Shown one piece after another: positions 49,201 to 61,167 of a stretch of DNA of 64,000 nucleotides (the first letter of the stretch is position 1; each line of letters starts with the position of its first letter). Origin of the DNA: Vitis vinifera. Lineage: Eukaryota > Streptophyta > Magnoliopsida > Vitales > Vitaceae. The notes beneath the pieces were generated by a model. The model was given only the letters and a program-made list of their open reading frames with translations. It did not search any database and was not told the DNA's origin. The stretch covers positions 21,176,001 through 21,240,000 of the forward strand of contig NC_081819.1 of assembly GCF_030704535.1 (NCBI RefSeq), in the 5' to 3' direction. The translations under genes were made by a program, and so were the position numbers.

Positions 49201-50381
49201 TCTGTGTTGAAACACAACTCAAAATGGTAACTTGCTCATTTATGCAGGAACCATGCAGACATTAGATGCTAGGCATATAGAACTCTTCCTAAGTGAGGGC
49301 TACAGGGATGGGAGCTGGGAGTACCGGATAATAGGATCTCATGACATCAAAAAGCATGCAGATGGAGCTTCTGCAGGCATTTTTGATATCAAACACCTCA
49401 ATGATTCTTCAACCTCTGGTAACTCTATATGCTTCATGCCAACTTGTCATTTCATTCTTCTGCCTGCTAGTCATTTCATGTCTTTGGGGCAAACAAGCAA
49501 AATTTTGTGTTCTGCTAATTGCCAACAAGGGCCCAATAAAATTGATCACTTTTGCATTAGGGCTTGGAGTGGCTGTTATAAAATTTTGAGGCTTCTTTTC
49601 TCCTTGACTTTGCGGTAATCCAATAGAAGATGGAGAGTTTTTACTAATACTTTTCTATCTTAGCTTTCTTTTCCCGTTAACTAATTTATCATGGAACTAC
49701 ATCTATGCTACTTTTTTGTGAACCAAATGACTTTAAAGTTCCTCTATGTATGGTATCATTGATAGAATCTCTTTCTAGTAACTATGATGATCCTTCAATG
49801 TGATTCACATACACCAACAAAGGAATTGTTAAAAGAATCACAGTTAGTATTGGCCAAAAGATTCTCTATCTAGGTGTGCATCAACTGTTAATAACCAAAA
49901 ATTAGATATTTCTGAAATTAAAGATATATTAGTCTCATCAAATCTCCATGTGAATTGGCAGAGATCTTTAATCTCAAGTCATGGGTAGGGAAACCCAATG
50001 ATTGGCAACCAAAGGCTATGATAACCCTACATGCAGTTGCAATCAACACAAATTTACAAGAGAATGAAGGTAAAAACTTCCCAATTGTATAACCTCCTAT
50101 ATCAATTTACTCTCCAGTTTATCAGTCTTATACTCATGTCATCAATTAGTCACCTCAGTTACTTAAATCAAATGAGCAGATTAATTATATTTGCCCATTA
50201 ATATTCAGCCGTTTACTGACAGTATACACATCTACACTTTGTTAAAGATTTCACATCCAAATAACCTTACATGTTTTCTTATCTTTTCTATGAATCAGGT
50301 CTTCATGTAAAATACCAAGCTATGAAAGCTGGGCCTGATGGAGAAGTTGTTTCTCTGAGAATCTCACAGCAGCTCCTGTAA
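46228..50381 (+). CDS. F-box protein gene, copy 2 (8 exons, apparently intact)
   Basis: Exons: 46228-46295, 47422-47621, 47718-47762, 48354-48518, 48611-48658, 49248-49418, 49962-50069 and 50299-50381. Joined, they give 295 codons with all GT-AG borders and matching phases. Exon 1 starts MGKRMRREKSICCC. The F-box (about residues 26-68: DIWTEIAKHLDGKSLVMLGT, WFHCLIMEDSIWKF) should bind SKP1 in an SCF E3 ubiquitin ligase. The rest includes SFMFRQREKHIDWMRIGAFF, ESCGFCILNNIKTGIWIADL, a Cys cluster (CPVCDLNTCD) and GYRDGSWEYRIIGSHDIKKH. It ends ISQQLL. I recall a similar grape protein named after Arabidopsis At3g61730, but this is uncertain. There are no Kelch or LRR repeats, so the target domain is of an unnamed type. 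Confidence 0.8.
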
Positions 50382-50875
50382 TTCTCCTTAAATCAGATAG
50401 AAATATACAGCTTTTTCTTCAAGGCTTAACAAAGAAGCCTTTTTGACATTTTAGTAAATAAATATACCTCACAAATAAATGAGTTCTGTATACATGCATA
50501 TCAGTTAAGAGACTGTTATGTAGTCAACTTCATAAAGAAAATACAAATATTCAGTTGTTTCAGTCTTCCCTCTGCATACCTTATCTTGATGTGCATATTA
50601 CTATTACCATGGTACGTACATTCCAATTTGTTAATAGCTTTTCTATATTTTTTATAGTCTGCCTCGGTAACAGTACAGAACAGATGGAACCATTTCATTT
50701 CTGCGGTGTTTGTGTCAGTACCCAAGGGCTTCCCTAGTAGGTATGGGCCATAAAATAACAACTTGGTTATTAGAAATTACCCTTGTGTGAACTTTTGACT
50801 TTAGAAATCTTTAAATAGTTAATGGGGTCTTACTAATAAGGCCTGGCCATCCCTTGAATCATTCCTTTCAAGCTC
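50382..50875. other. Intergenic region between F-box copy 2 and the ATL-like exon
   Basis: Probably the 3' UTR and terminator region of the F-box gene followed by the 5' flank of the next gene. No TATA box is convincing. Small frames (50555-50737 plus, 50516-50761 minus) overlap each other and are not supported. Confidence 0.4.
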
Positions 50876-51548
50876 ATGGCTTTCTTGGACATCTTCTTCT
50901 TTCTCTTCTCTGTATTTCCCCTGATTCTTGCAAGAGAGTCTTGCCCAGTTTCCAGGTGTGGCAGCAATGGCTGCACAATTGGATTCCCTTTCCACCTAGT
51001 AGGCCAGCAACACCAAAACTGTGGTTATCCCGGGTTCAATCTAAGCTGCGGGAGTCCAGATATAACAGTTCTGAGACTTCCTTATTGGGGAGAATTCTTC
51101 GTTCGTGGCATCAATTATATCACACAAGAGATACAACTCTATGACCCGGACAATTGCCTTCCTAAACGACTTCTAGCCTTCGATATTACGGGTTCTCCTT
51201 TCATGGCTGAGTACTACCTGAACTACACCTTCCTCATCTGCCCCTCTGAGCTCACAAGGTTTCGGTTCACCGCCATTGACTGCCTCAGCAATTCCACATC
51301 CTCGGTCTTAGCTACTTCTTCCATGAGTCTTGTTAGTAAAATGTCCTCATGCCAGATACTCACTACTCTAGCAGTTCCAGTTTCGTGGCATGTTCAGAAT
51401 GACGAAGACTTCTCATCAGACCTCAACTCAGATCTTCAGTTAACATGGGATGTGCCCAGTTGCGGAGACTGCGAAGTTCAAGGCGGTTCATGCGGGTTCC
51501 AGAACAGCTCCAGTCTAGAAGTCGGATGTTTCTCTACGCCCGGAACAG
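50876..51548 (+). pseudogene. ATL20/21-type RING-H2 gene, first exon only
   Basis: The exon encodes a signal peptide (MAFLDIFFFLFSVFPLILA) and a GUB_WAK_bind galacturonan-binding domain: ESCPVSRCGSNGCTIGFPFH, NCGYPGFNLSC, LYDPDNCLPKR, NYTFLICPSE, DCLSNSTSSVL and CGDCEVQGGSCGFQ. It ends CFSTPGTG at a GT donor (51549). In ATL20/21/22-type proteins the next exon encodes a transmembrane helix and a RING-H2 finger for ubiquitin ligation. That exon is not found before the foldback element at 51676 nor in the following 10 kb. The Cys spacing of the domain is intact. It may still be transcribed as a short secreted protein, but as a gene it is truncated. WAK-like kinases share the domain and are the alternative. 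Confidence 0.75.
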
Positions 51549-51675
51549 GTACATGATCTTTCCTCATCTTCGCCTATTCATTCTCTTTACATCTTCTTTT
51601 GCACCAAAGATTTTCTCAATCACAACGACTTCATACCGCCATCTAGCCTAAAACATTTGAGGAAAAAACTTTGTT

Positions 51676-52774
51676 AGCCATTTTATAGAAAAATATATAT
51701 ATAAAGTTTAGTCCATTTGTAAAACTTATGGTCAAATTAGTCTCTTTATTACCAAGTCATGTCATAATTTTTTTTCTTTTCAAAATTTAAGTTAAAATCT
51801 CAATTGTTAACCAACGCTTCATTTTTAATTGAAAGTACAATTAACAATTGAGATTTTATTTTTGAACTAAAACCTTAATTACTAATTGAACTTCATTAAT
51901 TTTTTTTATTTTAAAATTTAATTAAAAAAATATTAAATTATGTTGGAATTGAAAATATATAATTTAATAATAATAAATTTATATATTTAAATTTAATGAT
52001 CTAATATTATTTTAATAAAGATAAATTGATAAATGTAATAATAAATGAATATTTTATTTATTAATAAATTAATAATCTTAAAATAATAAAATTATATGAT
52101 ACATATATAAGATATAAAATTATATAATTTATTAATTTAAGATATTTAATTTATTTTATTTTTAAGATATAAAAGTATATCACATGTAGTACTTGCTACA
52201 GCTAGAAAGGGGTTTTTGGTTTTTTTTTTTTTTTTTTTTTTCATTATCTAAATGTTTAGAAGATATTTTTTTTGTAACTTTGATGAAACTATTGAAAATG
52301 ATATTTTATAGTATACTTTTTCTAAGTAATTTCATTAACTAATTTCAAAACGTATCTTTAGGGCATATATGTTATGTGTACAAATAATAGTATATTTTTT
52401 TACGTAAAATTATAAACAGATGTTTTAAAATAATAAAAAAAATCTATATATAGAAACTTAAGAATATACTATTATTTAAATAAAGATAAATTTGTCAAAA
52501 TACAAATAAATTAATATCTTAAAAATACAATAAATTAAATAACTTAAATTAATAAATTATATAATTTTATATCTTATTTATATATCATATAATTTTATTA
52601 TTTTAACATTATTAATTTAATAATAAATAAAATATTTATTTATTATTATATTTATCAATTTATCTTTATTGAAATAATATTATATCTTTAAGTTTAAACA
52701 TATAAATTTTTTTATTGTTAAATTATACATTTTTAATTTCAACAATAACTTGTAATTTAATATATTTATTAAAA
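51676..52774. mobile_element. AT-rich foldback element with long inverted arms
   Basis: The left arm (about 51676-52190) is matched in reverse complement by the right arm (about 52480-52774), for example TATAATTTATTAATTTAAG near 52122 against its complement near 52540. The spacer is about 290 bp. The right arm is cut at 52774, where a Gypsy LTR starts (TGTCACGGTGTAGACCCC). A second, left-arm-only copy is at 22097-22721. There is no coding capacity. It resembles MITEs or foldback (MULE-type) elements. The left end AGCCATTTTATAG is shared, and a complementary right end is not available. Confidence 0.7.
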
Positions 52775-54252
52775 TGTCACGGTGTAGACCCCAAAATTTG
52801 TCTCAATTTTATCTTTACATTAATTTTGAGCCCAATTTTGAATTCCAATTACATATATTTTTTTGCCTACTCACCATTTCATAACTTTTATTATTTTGTC
52901 TATCATTCTATTTTATTTTATTACTAATACTTTTATTTTATTATTTTTATTTCAGTTTATTTTATTTTATTTGTGATTCCTAAAAAAAATCATCCACTAC
53001 TGCCGGCAAGACCGCCGGCGAGCCCTTACCATCTCATCTATTCTCGTTATTATTATTATTATTGTTATTGTTATTATTATTGTTGTTGTTGTTATTATTA
53101 TTATTGTTATTGTTATTGTTGTTATTTTAATTTATTTTAGTAGTAATTGTTGTTTATGAAATTTGGATTGTTGAATTAATATGAAATTTGAGGTTAATTT
53201 GTTGTTGGTAGATTAATACATAATTTGATTTAATTTATTGTTAGTGAATTAATTTGATATTTGTTAATTTGGGTTTGTTGGCATATTGTATTGGGTGATT
53301 AATTTGAGGATATTTAGATTATATCAATTGCATATTGTTTATTTGGACTTGGGCCTATTGTTAAATTGTTATTTGTTTAGGCTTAATGAATTGAGCTTGA
53401 AATATTGTTTCTCTTGATCATGTGTTTTTTTTTTTTTATGTGGGCTTGTTAATTGATGTGAATTTTGGGGCCCACAATATGGGTGGGATTTGTTGGATTA
53501 TTTGAATATTTGATATGGACTTAGCCAATTTAAATTGTTTAATTTGAACATAGGACAATTGTGGTGCATATTAAACTAGGCTTAGATTATAAAATATTAA
53601 GTTTAGATCTAGTAGAATTTATTTTAATTTATCCAATTTTAGGTTTGGTTGATTGTGTTTGCATTTTTTGTTATTAATTTGGATGTTCTGAGTTAAGACC
53701 TATAGTAATTTGGGCTCATTTTAAATTGACAAAATTTATGGGACTAATTTGAAATTGGGATTTGGGTTTGAATATTTGTTTGGGATTTTATACATCTCTT
53801 GATATTTACATTTGCGCTGTTTTTGTTTTTGCATGGACTCATTCTACAATCTTGTTGGTTGAGTACGAATTGATGACACGTAGAGTTTGTTGTAAGTTTA
53901 TTTGGGTACATATTTTATTTACCACTTTTATTTGGTTTTATTTTAATTAAATCTTGTAAATATTTGTTCGTTTATATTTATTGAGTGTATACAGAATTGA
54001 ACATCGAACAAATTAGAAATTTTGTTTAAATGAGAGGAATAATTTAGTAAATATGTTCTAATAAAATACTAATTTCAAAATATCCTTTTTAATAAAAGAA
54101 AGTTTTTTTATTTTTATTTTTTATTTTTATTTATTTATTATTATTATTTTTTAATCTATTTATGAAAATTCAGAAAAATGCATTTAGAAAAATCCAAAAA
54201 AATTTGTTTTTAATAGAATTCGAAAAATTGTTTTTAATAACACTGTTCAAAA
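52775..54252 (+). repeat. Gypsy LTR fragment (third copy)
   Basis: From 52930 on it is similar to 22940-24280 and 30665-31940. Its left end TGTCACGGTGTAGACCCC abuts the foldback arm and may be the true LTR start (TG at 52775 or 52783), which the other two copies lack or have lost. It lacks the pyrimidine-rich block of the others. Homology stops at 54252, where minus-strand Copia sequence begins. Confidence 0.7.
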
Positions 54253-54850
54253 ATTGTCAACCCTCTGTCAGTCATACGCCTAAGCCACATATGCCACAAT
54301 CTAATAGTCTCTATAATTAATTCTAAGGTTGAAATTGTAGTTGCACTTGTAACCGTGCCACCTTCGAATGTATAAAGACCATTAATTTCCTTTCCTCTCA
54401 TCACAACAAGAGCATCATTTAAAATCCTTAAAACTCCACCTCTAGTTTTATATGTGCATATGTTGGAGTCAAGTATCCCTAAAGAAATCAAAATTTTCTT
54501 CAATTCTGGAACATGCCTGACATCAATTAATGTCCTTATAATGCCATCATGCATCTTAATTTGAATTGTGCATATCCCAACAACCTTATAGGCGACATTG
54601 TTTCTCATTAGAACCTTCCCACCGTGTATGGGTTGGTAGGTATTGAACCAAGCCCTATTGGGAGACATATGATAAGAGCACCCTAAATCAAGAATCCACT
54701 CATCAGCTAAGTTTATAATAGTAACTGAAAAAACATCTGTAGTATCTGAATTTTCTTCTGAGACAATGCCTGCATAGGCATTCATTTTAGAGACGGAGAC
54801 TTTCACCCCATTCATCTCACATCTCTTTTTTCCAAAATTAATGAACTAGA
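54253..54850 (-). pseudogene. Copia protease / GAG-pre-integrase fragment (Copia D)
   Basis: The minus-strand frame is open for about 190 codons. It contains MNGVKVSVSKMNAYAGIVSE, then the protease start WILDLGCSYHMSPNRAWFN (the catalytic Asp-Ser-Gly reads Asp-Leu-Gly), IRTLIDVRHVPELKKILISL and a GAG-pre-integrase piece IRLWHMWLRRMTDRGLTIFE. In Copia elements this part cuts the polyprotein and contacts the integrase. No gag, RT, LTR or integrase core is present. A shorter, colinear scrap is at about 58020-58110. Confidence 0.8.
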
Positions 54851-55990
54851 AACCTATCCTCTCTCATCATCCCATCACCAGTCAGATTTTGTAAACATTT
54901 CCAAATTCATCTTCATTAAAGGAAAGATAAAACAGAAGCCATATAACTCTCCATAACTAGAGGTGAGAATCCAAGCACACAATAAATAGTCGAAGAAAGT
55001 TGTTTAAACTTCCATAAATCTTTTTTACACAATGTGTGATAATCTTTATTATTTTATTGTTTATATTAATTTTCTTAAACAACATCATTCCAGAAGGTGA
55101 AAGAATGACACAGACCATCCTCGTCATGGGCAAATGAGTAATCAATATACAGGAAACACCCTCTTTTATGATAATTAAAAACTGAATAATATATCAGATA
55201 CAAATCTTTGATATATAAGACAATGAAAGGCCTATAAATAATATTTCATTACCTTCAATTATAATCAATAATAACATTGTGGCAGCATTAGAAACCAGGA
55301 ATTTGCCAGTGGGGTTACAATAAAAAGAATCAGAAAAAATATTTTTTACATTATGATTTAGAGAGAAAGCACACCTTGTCTCTGAAGCAAGCAAGAAACA
55401 GTAGGAGCCTTGGTGTTCATTTCCTACCTCCATTACTGATGTGCCTTTTCAGCTTGGAGGGTGGGCATTGCTTTAAAGGGTTTTATTGCAAGTGATTCAT
55501 ACAATACAAGCAGCTTACTGGGATTACATGTACAAACTGCCATTCATCATCTCATTTGCCAGTTGCCACAAGGGAAAAGTTCTCAACTACTACTAACTTC
55601 AAATGAGTGAGACACAATCTTGAATATTGATAAAGGGCATTCGAAAATGCTAGTCTAACAACCTTCTTTACCACCTGCTGATGTGTGTGACATTCAATGT
55701 CACCAGAATAGTAAGTAGTAATTTATATTTGAAAGTGCATTAATTAGTACACTCAAATCAATATCTATCAGTAATTTGTATTATTTTTCTACATAACCAA
55801 TCAGTGCTGATTAAAACAGAAACTAGAGCTACAGAATCAAAAGGTTCAAGTTGTCCATTTTGAAATGGTAAACCTTTAATCTCCTTCATTATCAAGTTAA
55901 CAATAGGTAAGTGTAATGGCCAAACAGGTTCTTAACTTCTAGAAGCATAATCATTATCAAGTTAACAATAGATAATAAGCTCTGCATGTT
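54851..55990. repeat. Segmental block 'X', partial copy
   Basis: 54810-55990 is colinear with 58080-59150. It has the same landmarks as block X (CTTTTCAGCTTGGAGGGTGG, GATGTGTGTGACATT) but ends before the candidate minus-strand exons. Together with the Copia D scrap next to it, the pair suggests a duplication of about 3.3 kb spacing (54760 and 58030). Confidence 0.85.
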
Positions 55991-57428
55991 AACTTTACAA
56001 CATTTTCATCTTCTTCTTCAAAGATTAATTACTGGACTTGTCTCTTGACATTCAATGCAAAACACAGCACAACCTTACTTAAACTAACCCACTTCTTCAA
56101 CCCCATACTGTACTTCCCACCTCTTGGATCCACTACCATTGTTTCAACACCCTCTCCTCCTTCCACCTCCCTCTTCTCCTCCTCAGATAGCACCCCCCAT
56201 AGCACCTCACTCTTTGGAATGAAAAATTAGTTCTGACTCGCATCAGTGTCTGACCGTTCTAGTATCTTTCTGGTAACAAAACCTGATCCTTCCCCTCCAT
56301 GTTATGAATCACCTGCAGCAGTGGAAAAGGTAACGAGGAGGGAGGTAAAGGTGGTGACGTCGGGTTTTCTTGATTGTGCTCCTCCTCCTTTCAGGAACAA
56401 GGTCGTGTCCAAATATCCTCACGTACTTTGTCTTCTTTGTTCTCTTGGTTTCTCGTTCCTTTTCATGTGGCTCCATTTCCGTTTCTGGTTTTTTTTCATT
56501 CGGCTTACACTCCATCTTCATTTCTTGTTCTCTTGGAATTCACAGCCACTAGTTGTTCATCAATGGATTCAGGTGCAAAAAGAAGCAACTCTTATATACC
56601 TAAATACGTTTGAATGAACTTGTGAAGAGCTGGATATTATTTCCCAGAACATTTTGAGCATGGACTTGAATATTAATGAGACCAATGAATGCACCACCAG
56701 CTGTTTTGGTTCAATTCAGATGCTCTTTTCACTTGTTCAGACGCAGTTCCTCATTGCCCCTGACCTGAATTTCCCAAACCAAACATCAAATAATGGAGGT
56801 GGATCAGATAAGATCCAATATCAAATTGCTGCCATGAATCCCTAAAAGAAGAGATCTATTAGGTGTAGGGAAAATGAATACCTTCTGCGACTGATAGAGA
56901 GAGAACCAAAACTCAAAGATCTGGAACAAGGTGAGACTCACCCCCTGATCACCCAACTAGATCCATATATGTATATGGGGGATGGTAGAAGAACAGAGAT
57001 ATATTGGGAGGTTCTTAGCTGAGCCCTTCACTTTGTAGATCAATATACTTGTCTTGTTCAATTCTTGCAGCTATTCCTAGGCCTATGGTGCTACAAAATC
57101 AAGATATTTTATAGCCTGTTTAAAAATTGTATTAAATCTCCAGAACTTCAATTGAGAATAACCTCATGAAAAGAGAAAGATCTTTCTCTCAAACTTTGCT
57201 AAATCCAATACAGACCCAATGTCATTAAAAGGTGAATCCCTACTATCACATTCAGAGGTAAAGGAAATGGCAATAGTAGAAGTTAAGCAACTCACTTAAA
57301 TGGGAAAATATTGTAACAAGATGTTTGTCTGCAAAGAATTCATCTCCATCTCCCACAACCTGGAAAAAGAAGCTATTAGTAAGGACCATGAGTCACAAAG
57401 AATGGAACAATAAGAGAATGATGATAAC
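55991..57428. other. Unassigned sequence with short protein-like frames
   Basis: Short plus-strand open stretches exist (56045-56230, rich in Ser/Thr/Pro; 56246-56617; 56654-56845, containing MSMDLNINETNECTTSCFGS). They are separated by stops. None belongs to a family I recognise and no splice structure is evident. A decayed gene fragment is possible. Confidence 0.3.
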
Positions 57429-57712
57429 CTGGTGCAGATGACAAATAAGGTCCATATCATGCTTCTTTAAAGATCCTGAAACTTTATCTGGACCAAAGGT
57501 GCGTGAAACTCCCCTATCATTCATTCGCCAACCCTTGCTATCTCTACCAGGACGTGGCCAAAGTAAATCACAAAGCAAACTAGAGTCTAGAACATCAGTT
57601 GGACGGGAAAACTTCCTAATTTGATCCAAATTTGTTAGTTGAGGGGAAAGACCACCATGCATGCACAATATCTTATCTATAAGAGCAGCCACAAGGAGAC
57701 AATTAAAACAAT
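57429..57712 (-). pseudogene. Protein phosphatase 1 (TOPP) catalytic exon relic
   Basis: On the minus strand, between an AG acceptor and a GT donor, the frame reads [67 protein letters not shown] and [11 protein letters not shown]. This is the PP1-type Ser/Thr phosphatase core, a nuclear and cytosolic metalloenzyme. The metal-binding His of CMHGG and the Arg of NDRG are present. A Glu codon is missing from IDEKI, the conserved Gly of WGMNDRG is Arg, and RAHQ reads HLHQ. The other exons, including GDxHG and GNHE, are not in the neighbourhood. It is a single exon relic. Confidence 0.85.
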
Positions 57713-58019
57713 CTGTGTAGTACGAGGGTTTCCAAGGTCTAACATTGAACCAGGGTTAATTGACTTGGTGAAAGAGATACCAGATTGGGAAGGATTCCCA
57801 AAGCTTTTTTGTAGGAGATAAGGTTCCAAATTAGCGAATATAAACTAGCAGCAAAAATACAACGAGGTAGGTCTTTAACAACTAGCCTAAAGTTCATGCA
57901 AAAGAATCTCGACCAGTTACACCCGTAGATACCTTAGAGAACAACATGTTCCAAGTTTTTAAACTCAAGAACTCAGCCATATTGAGTATTGATAGGATAG
58001 GGAGTGAAGTATCCACCAT
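57713..58019. other. Short flank of the PP1 relic
   Basis: No gene could be recognised on either strand. The stretch connects the PP1 exon to the Copia D scrap and contains no LTR. Confidence 0.35.
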
Positions 58020-58110
58020 AGGCTTCAGAAGCAGAGACGACGCCTGCGTAGACATTCATTTCAGAGACTGAGACTTTCACCCTATTCATCTCACATCTCT
58101 TTTTTCCAAA
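58020..58110 (-). pseudogene. Copia D-like scrap
   Basis: The minus strand reads MNRVKVSVSEMNVYAGVVSA, the same peptide as at 54815 with a few changes. It continues into unrelated sequence at once. It is the left boundary of the second copy of the duplicated segment. Confidence 0.7.
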
Positions 58111-59690
58111 AGTAATGGACCAGAAACCTATCCTCTCTCATCATCCCATCACCAGTCAGATTTTGTAAACATTTCCAAATTCATCTTCATTGAAGGAAAG
58201 ATAAGAGGTGATAAGAATCCAAGCACACAGCAAATAGTAGAAGAAAGTTGTTTTAACTTCCCATAAATCTTTTCTACACAATGTGTGAAAGTTTTACTGT
58301 TTATATTAATTTTCTTAAACAACATCTTTACAGAAGGTGAAAGAAGAATCACACAAACCATCCTCCTCATCATAGCAAATGAGTAATCAATAAACAGTAA
58401 ACACCCTCTCTTATGATAACTAAAAACTAAATAATATATCAGATACAAATCTTTGATAGATAAGACAATGAAAGGCCAATAGATAATATTTCATTACCTT
58501 CAATTATAATCAATAACAACATTGTGGCAGCATTAATAGAAACCAGGAATTTGCCAGTGTGGTTACAATGAAAAGAATCAGAAAAAATATTTTCTACATT
58601 ATGATTTAAAGAGAAGCAAGCAAGAAACAGTAGGAGCCTTGGTGTTCATTTCCTACCTCCATTACTGATGCTCCTTTTCAGCTTGGAGGGTGGGCATTGC
58701 TTTAAAGGGTTTTACTGCAAATCTATTCATACAATACAAACAGCTTACTGGGATTACATGTACTAACTGCCATTCGTCATCTCAGTTGCCAGTTGCCACA
58801 ATGGAGAAGCTCTCAACTACCACAAACTTCTAATAAATGAGACAAAATCTAGAATATTGATGAAGGGCATTGGAAAAATGCTAGTCTTACAACCTTCTTT
58901 ACCACTTGCTGATGTGTGTGACATTAAATGTCACCAGATTAATTTACATTTGAATGTGCGTTAATTAGTACATTCAAAAAGAGACTCAAATCAATATCTA
59001 TCAGTAATTTATATTGTTTTTCTGGTTAACCAATCAGTATTGATTAAAACAGAAACTAGAGCTACAGAATCAAGGTTCAAGTTGTCCATTTTGAAATGGT
59101 AAACCGTTGATCTCCTTCATGATCAAGTTAACAGTAGCTAAGTGTAATGGCTAAACAGGTTCTTAACTTCTAGAAGCATAATCTTTATAAATTTCAGATG
59201 GCATAGGAAAGAGAAAAGACAAAAAGAAAAAGAAAAATGACACCAAAAGGATTTAAAACGGAGAAAAAAAAGAGAGGCAGCAAATTCAGTTACCTTGTTG
59301 ATAATAAGCTCTGCATGTTTCACAAGCAGCGATAGTGTGTCACCTGAAGCAGTACCAATAGTGGCAGTGCAGCTCATTTTTATCATACAATATATTTCAA
59401 GACATAAATCAATTATCCACATTAGACACAACTACAACCATGCTCATGAAAGGTCAAAGACCACTTATCCATCATCACATGCAATCAGAATTAATACCTG
59501 AGACTCAGCTATTAAGCGAACCATGGGCAGAACTATTGGTTACATCACTAAATTCCGACGTTTCGTACAAACAGGTGGAATTTGGAAGCGCCTCCAAAAG
59601 AAATCAATCGAGAGGTTGAGAAAAATTAAAGAAAAAAAAAAAGAAAAGAAAGAAATACTACAGATCAGGGAAAGGACCGAAGAGCCGAAA
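58111..59690. repeat. Segmental block 'X', copy 3
   Basis: Most complete of the three block X copies. The candidate minus-strand exons lie at about 59294-59385 and 59500-59530. It continues without interruption into the F-box upstream region. At the site where Copia C inserted in copy 2 (near 59690) this copy is empty. Confidence 0.9.
59294..59385 (-). other. Candidate minus-strand exon in block X (copy 3), unidentified
   Basis: The minus-strand frame reads YCMIKMSCTATIGTASGDTL, then SLLVKHAELIINK and a GT donor at 59293-59292. Compared with copy 2, changes are few (N to S, A to T, L to S). Upstream on the minus strand, MVRLIAESQ followed by GT may be a first exon. I do not recognise the protein, and it may be a relic. 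Confidence 0.35.
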
Positions 59691-60892
59691 ACTCAGTTTT
59701 GACAGTTCTACGTTTTCCGATAAATTGATGAAGTGCAAGTCGAGTAAAGAGAACCAAACAAGTAGCGAAACTTAAAACTGAAAAACATCCTATTTTCATC
59801 TCATTTTCCTACATTTTCTCAGAAACCAGAGGAGGTGAACCACTCTGCAATTCTTCCTTTTTCAGTTCTCTTTATTTTGAATTAACGAAGTCGAAGCTAA
59901 GTAGAAGTCAAGAAATAAGAAGCGAAAAGTCTTGAGAGTGAAAGTTCTCCGATCTTGGCTCAATTTTCCTCATTTTTCTTGGCAACCAAACAGAGAAGAG
60001 ACATTTGCACGGCTGGAGAAGACGACGACGGTAACATTGACGTCGCAGAGAACAGAGAGCTGGCAAGGTTTCTTGATCAAGCCATTTCGCCTCTTGGAGA
60101 AGGTCACTTGGCGACTGCTCGTCTTCCATTCGCATCATCCCGACCATAACTCTACTTCGAGCCATAACTCAGAGAGAGAGAGAAAAGAAGACTTCCTACA
60201 ATTCCGATCCCTCTTGCTCCGGTTATGGGATGCTTGCTCTTAACCCCCTTTGAACATGAGTGGAAACAAAGCTGTGGGCTGTGCAACGAGAATTAAATCA
60301 TCCTTCTATTTTTTATGTTCAGAAAATATAAAGCAAAGAAAGAAAAATAGAGAAATAAAGTGAAAAAAAGTAAAAAAATATAATTAAAATTCATAAATAA
60401 ATATTTAATAATCTTAATAACTTTGAAATAATAAGAATATTTTGTGAAGAATATTTTGAAAAGAAAAAAGTTTTCAAAAACAACATTTAGATGAAAAATA
60501 TTTATTTATTTTTATATAAATAAATATAAATGGATTGGGAAGAATTTAAAATAATTTTAATGTAAAGTTAATTTTAGATCATTTTAATAAGTTGGTATTA
60601 GATTAAAGTATTTTATTTAATTGAATGTATCCAATTTATAATTTATAGATTTTCTACTAATTTTAGAAAATACAAATTATTGAGAAAAAAATTTATATAC
60701 TTTTACAAAAATCTAATTTTCATATTCTTACATCACATTTTAGGGGTCGTAAAGATATTCTAGAAAATAGATCTTTTATTGTAGTTTTAAATTTTAGAAA
60801 TTAGTTTTGTAAGGTTTAATTATGATTCAATCACTTGATCTCAGGAATAAATAATCAGGCAGGATTAAATATTTTTTAAATTCCGCTAGCTA
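59691..60892. repeat. Upstream region of F-box copy 3
   Basis: Colinear with the two other copies. The small conserved open stretch is at about 60013-60147 ([17 protein letters not shown]...). A deletion of about 22 bp precedes it compared with copies 1 and 2. AT-rich 5' flank follows. Confidence 0.85.
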
Positions 60893-61167
60893 ACGTGTCA
60901 AAATCTTATGGACACTGCAGCGAATCGCAGTGCACCACCACGCAGAGGATCCAGGTCCTTACCCAAACTTTTGAATTAATCTTACGTGTCGATATCTCAT
61001 GCACACTGTGGGAAATTGCCGTGCACCGCATCACAGAGGATCCAGGCCCTCATCCACACTTTTGAATCCAAGCGTTTCCCGCGTCTATAAATAGCGAAGC
61101 ATGAACTTCTCAGAGCTCCGTTTGTGTTGTTTCTGAGGAGTGAGGATTGAGATTTGAAGAGGACAAA
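60893..61167 (+). promoter_or_regulatory. Promoter of F-box copy 3
   Basis: 91-bp direct repeats begin at 60893 (ACGTGTC) and 60984 (ACGTGTC). TATAAATA at 61086-61093; ATG at 61168, again 82 bp downstream. Confidence 0.7.
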
